Positions 61,191-64,000 of a stretch of DNA of 64,000 nt are shown here, in pieces. Every line of letters begins with the position of its first letter. Position 1 is the stretch's first letter. Source of the stretch: Komagataeibacter xylinus (GTDB taxonomy: Bacteria > Pseudomonadota > Alphaproteobacteria > Acetobacterales > Acetobacteraceae); NCBI RefSeq assembly GCF_004302915.1, contig NZ_QQBI01000007.1:62001-126000 (forward strand), given 5' to 3'. Made by a program: the position numbers and the translations under genes. The notes under the pieces are model-generated. The model ran no database searches. It was not told the DNA's origin and worked only from the letters and a program-made list of their open reading frames with translations.

Positions 61191-62607
61191 GCCTGTTTAT
61201 GACATGATGGTCCCGGTGCTGGCGCGCTGGGCCATGGGGGCGGCGGCGGCTCCCGTGGCAACGGCGTGGCAGCCCGTGCTGGGCCAGGACCCGGCGGTTG
61301 CGGAACTGCGGCTGCTGGCCCTGGGTGGCCAGTTCCTCGATGCGATGGTGGAGGCGGCAGTGCCCGCCAGCCTCAAGGCTTTCCCCCCCATTCCGCAACT
61401 CGCCCTGCCTCCCGTGCCAGAGGCCCTGGCGCCGACGATACGGCGCGTGCTTGGTCAATTGAAGGAGGTGCGCGCCCTTGGCCTCGTGCATCTGCTGGCC
61501 CGGCGTGGCTACAGCCTCAACCCGGCGGACTGGATGCCGACCCCGCAGGATGACGTGCCAGCCCTTTACGCCCCGTGGCAGGACTGGGCCGCCGCCATCG
61601 CCGCCGGGCAGGAAACCCTGCCCATGGCGCCCGATGCGCCCCTGAGCGCGGAAAACTGGCATGATTTCGGCCCGGCCACCCGGCTTGCGGCGTTTGTACG
61701 GCTGCGCCACAGTGACCCCGCTGGCGCCCGTGCCCTGTTTGAAAACAGGCGCAGGCATCTCACGGCTGATGAGCGCCTGGGCCTGCTGGACGTTCTGGGA
61801 GCCGATGCCGGGCCTGATGATGTGCCGCTGCTGCGCGATATTGCCAGCACGGACCGGGCGCGCAAGCTGAAGGAACTGGCCACGCTGCTGCTGTCGCGGC
61901 AGGAAACAGGAACCTGCGATGGGGCGATGGCTGAAGAACTGACAGGTTTTTTCGCCATCGAACCCGCGGGCGCGGCAGGCGGCCAGCAGGTTATAAAGGC
62001 CATGCCGCTCAAAACACAGGCGCAGAAAAACGCCCGCTGGAGGTTGCTGTACCAGGTGCCTGTTCTGGACTTTGCGGCGGCCCTCAGTCTGGCGCCCACT
62101 GACCTGGCACGCCTGTGGCCATGGAACGTGGATGAGCGCCTGGATATGGATTTCATCAGCATGGCGGCAAGAAGCGGCCCGGATGCGATGCTGCCCGGAT
62201 TGCTGCAGGCCGTACTGGCCAACGGGCCGCCATACAGGCGCGATTATGATGCCCTGGCCGAAAGGCTGCCTGTGGCCGCGCGCGCGCGGTTGGCCCGCGC
62301 CCCGCTTGCGGCTGAGGGGCGGCTGGCATTCTTCTCGGCACTTGGCCTGCTGGCGGGCGGGGGTGAACTGGATGACGTGGTGAACACCCCCGCCTTCCGC
62401 GCCGTGCTGGCGGCACGCACGGCAGAGGATGGACTGTCCGCCTCCAACCTTGCGACCGAACTGCTGGCACTTGGCCTGATCGCCACGCCCCGCGCTGCCC
62501 GGCAGGCCATGGCAGCACTTGAACAGGCGGGCTACCTCGCCGCCGACTCACGGCTTGACATGCTCAGGCTCAATATCGCCCTTGAGAAGACTGGAGCACA
62601 GGAATGA
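61183..62607 (+). CDS. DUF5691-family protein
   Basis: 474 residues. No catalytic motif stands out. The protein is alpha-helical and alanine/leucine-rich (ADERLGLLDVLGADAGPDDV, KLKELATLLLSRQETGTCDG), suggesting a HEAT-like scaffold, and ends LRLNIALEKTGAQE. Assignment to DUF5691 rests on its place between a SWIM gene and a MoxR ATPase gene, with matching size; direct profile evidence was not available. ATG 61183 overlaps the SWIM stop by 8 nt and its TGA overlaps the MoxR ATG (ATGA). Confidence 0.75.
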   Translation: MAEPVYDMMVPVLARWAMGAAAAPVATAWQPVLGQDPAVAELRLLALGGQFLDAMVEAAVPASLKAFPPIPQLALPPVPEALAPTIRRVLGQLKEVRALGLVHLLARRGYSLNPADWMPTPQDDVPALYAPWQDWAAAIAAGQETLPMAPDAPLSAENWHDFGPATRLAAFVRLRHSDPAGARALFENRRRHLTADERLGLLDVLGADAGPDDVPLLRDIASTDRARKLKELATLLLSRQETGTCDGAMAEELTGFFAIEPAGAAGGQQVIKAMPLKTQAQKNARWRLLYQVPVLDFAAALSLAPTDLARLWPWNVDERLDMDFISMAARSGPDAMLPGLLQAVLANGPPYRRDYDALAERLPVAARARLARAPLAAEGRLAFFSALGLLAGGGELDDVVNTPAFRAVLAARTAEDGLSASNLATELLALGLIATPRAARQAMAALEQAGYLAADSRLDMLRLNIALEKTGAQE

Positions 62608-63683
62608 GCGAAAAACTGCGGCTGCTCGCCGAGGAAAGTTATGCAGGCGAACTGCGCACGCTGGCTGCCGAGGAAGGCGGCCACAAACCCCCGGGCTGGA
62701 AGCTCTCGCCCCGGCAGGTCGTGACCTACCTCATGGGCGGTGTTGCGGGTGATGGCACGCTCATCACCCCCAAATACGTAGGTAGTCGCGCCTTGATCGA
62801 AACGGCGGTCGCAACCCTTGCCACCGACCGCGCGCTGTTGCTGCTGGGCATGCCGGGCACGGCCAAGTCATGGGTGTCCGAGCATCTGGCCGCCGCCATT
62901 ACGGGAGATTCCACGCTGGTCATCCAGTGCACCGCCGGCACGGATGAAAACCAGATCCGCTATGGCTGGAACTACGCCAGGTTGCTGGCCGATGGCCCGA
63001 GCCGCGAGGCGCTGGTGCCCACGCCGCTGATGCGCGCGATGGAGGCAGGCAAGATCTGCCGCCTTGAGGAACTGACCCGCATGGGCAGCGACGTGCAGGA
63101 CACCCTCATTACCGTGCTGTCGGAGAAGATGCTGCCCATCCCCGAACTCAATACCGCCATCCATGCGCGGCGCGGGTTCAACATCATCGCTACCGCCAAT
63201 AACCGCGACAGGGGAGTGAATGAACTCTCATCCGCGCTCAAGCGGCGCTTCAACGTGGTGGTGCTGCCGCTGCCCGAGCGCGTGGATGAGGAAATCGCCA
63301 TCATCGTCAAGCGCGTGGGCGAGATGACCGCAACCCTTGACCTGCCGGCGCCCCCCAACGTGGCCGAGGAAGTGGGGCGGGTGGTGAGCATATTCCGCGA
63401 ATTGCGCGGTGGCGCCACCGAGGATGGCAAGGTGGCGCTCAAGACCCCTTCGGGCGGGCTGTCCACGGCGGAGGGGATTGCGGTGCTGGTGGGCGGCATC
63501 AGCCAGGCGACTTTCTTCAATGATGGAAAACTGACCCCCGCAACGCTTGCGGCCAGCATCATCGGCGCGGTGGTAAAGGACCCGGTGCAGGACCGCGTGG
63601 TGCTGGGCGAATATCTGGAAACCGTGCTCAAGAAAAAAGCCGGGTTCGAGGAATATTACGCCGCGCTGACCGAGATGATCTGA
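62604..63683 (+). CDS. MoxR-type AAA+ ATPase
   Basis: 359 residues. Walker A is LLLGMPGTAKSWVSEHLA. The Walker B region reads AGKICRLEELTRMGSDVQDT, with Glu-Glu in place of the usual Asp-Glu. Sensor 1 is in GFNIIATANNRDRGVN and the arginine finger in SSALKRRFN. MoxR ATPases act as chaperones that mature or remodel partner proteins, typically one with a VWA domain. Here partners would be the DUF5691, DUF5682 and perhaps a VWA protein beyond the window edge. Coupled to DUF5691 by 4-nt overlap. Confidence 0.92.
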   Translation: MSEKLRLLAEESYAGELRTLAAEEGGHKPPGWKLSPRQVVTYLMGGVAGDGTLITPKYVGSRALIETAVATLATDRALLLLGMPGTAKSWVSEHLAAAITGDSTLVIQCTAGTDENQIRYGWNYARLLADGPSREALVPTPLMRAMEAGKICRLEELTRMGSDVQDTLITVLSEKMLPIPELNTAIHARRGFNIIATANNRDRGVNELSSALKRRFNVVVLPLPERVDEEIAIIVKRVGEMTATLDLPAPPNVAEEVGRVVSIFRELRGGATEDGKVALKTPSGGLSTAEGIAVLVGGISQATFFNDGKLTPATLAASIIGAVVKDPVQDRVVLGEYLETVLKKKAGFEEYYAALTEMI

Positions 63684-63687
63684 CCCG

Positions 63688-64000
63688 ATGGCTGGCGCGG
63701 TTTCCATTTTCGGCATCCGGCACCATGGGCCGGGCTCGGCGCGGCGACTGGTCGAGGCGCTCGATGCGCTGCAGCCACAGGTGGTGCTGATCGAAGGCCC
63801 GGCCGATGCCTCCGACCTGCTGCCCCTGCTTGGTGACCCGGCCATGGTGCCCCCGGTGGCCCTGCTGTCCTATGTGGTGGCGGACCCCACGCGGGCCAGT
63901 TTTGCACCGTTTGCCGAATATTCGCCCGAATATCAGGCCGCCTGCTGGGGGGTGAAACATGGGGCGGAACTCCGCTTCATCGACCTGCCCGCGGCCGACG
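63688..64000 (+). CDS. DUF5682-family protein (start only, cut by window edge)
   Basis: About 104 residues are visible, beginning AGAVSIFGIRHHGPGSARRL, then ALDALQPQVVLIEGPADASD. The FGIRHHGPGSA-R start and VLIEGPAD are hallmarks of DUF5682 proteins, which occur beside MoxR ATPases; an erythromycin-esterase/ChaN-like fold has been suggested for relatives by such motifs, but that is not certain. It begins 4 nt after the MoxR stop. The rest, and any VWA gene, lies outside the window. Confidence 0.85.
   Translation, partial: MAGAVSIFGIRHHGPGSARRLVEALDALQPQVVLIEGPADASDLLPLLGDPAMVPPVALLSYVVADPTRASFAPFAEYSPEYQAACWGVKHGAELRFIDLPAAD

Overview
The window looks like chromosome of an acetic acid bacterium (Acetobacteraceae, Komagataeibacter/Gluconacetobacter-like). 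This is an inference from the GC-rich coding style, the many TonB-dependent receptors, the decayed IS5-family copies and the overall protein character; no rRNA is present to settle it. I ran no database search, so family names rest on motifs and remembered family architecture.

Layout. (1) 1-7.4 kb: a MerR regulator facing an NAD(P)H quinone oxidoreductase-like gene, then a tightly coupled minus-strand efflux operon (IclR regulator, YtcA lipoprotein, HlyD/EmrA-like adaptor, FusC pump, NodT outer-membrane factor). Its promoter is bracketed by two identical 16-bp palindromes. (2) 7.5-10.1 kb: gene-poor, AT-richer accessory DNA with a stray lspA, a 19-nt copy of an initiator-tRNA 3' end followed by a strong terminator (a likely integration scar), and a decayed IS5 transposase. 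(3) 10.1-42.5 kb: a large catabolic region. It holds LysR, heterotetrameric sarcosine oxidase (soxBDAG) with purU and folD, a GntR regulator, a DapA-like aldolase/dehydratase, a four-gene polyamine/opine-type ABC importer with an SDR and a GlcD-like flavoprotein, a TonB-dependent receptor, an N-methylhydantoinase/oxoprolinase pair (HyuAB), a broken IS5 element beside a broken TetR gene, a PhyH-type dioxygenase, a RidA-like protein, a second TonB receptor, an acetamidase/formamidase, a LuxR-type regulator and an APC permease. (4) 42.6-48.4 kb: an NCS1 permease, a third TonB receptor and a hydantoin/allantoin racemase-like protein transcribed together, facing a GntR regulator, with a shared operator-like sequence at two promoters. 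(5) 48.5-57.3 kb: a SulP transporter, then an iron set (PiuC dioxygenase, DUF4405 protein with an HGD-repeat tail, Sel1 protein, siderophore receptor) and exbB-exbD-tonB, each with a Fur-box-like site. (6) 58-64 kb: msrPQ and the start of a SWIM / DUF5691 / MoxR-AAA / DUF5682 operon that runs off the right end.

How it fits together. Regions 3 and 4 look like an integrated route for an N-methylated, probably cyclic-amide or ureide-type compound: outer-membrane import through TonB receptors powered by the nearby ExbBD-TonB, inner-membrane import by ABC, APC or NCS1 carriers, ATP-dependent ring opening by HyuAB, trimming by dioxygenase, flavoprotein, SDR, amidase and RidA-like proteins, and finally oxidation of an N-methyl amino acid by SoxBDAG. 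The methyl carbon then passes through FolD and PurU to formate. The substrate is unknown; genes that would fix it as creatinine (creatininase, creatinase, N-carbamoylsarcosine amidase) are not in the window.
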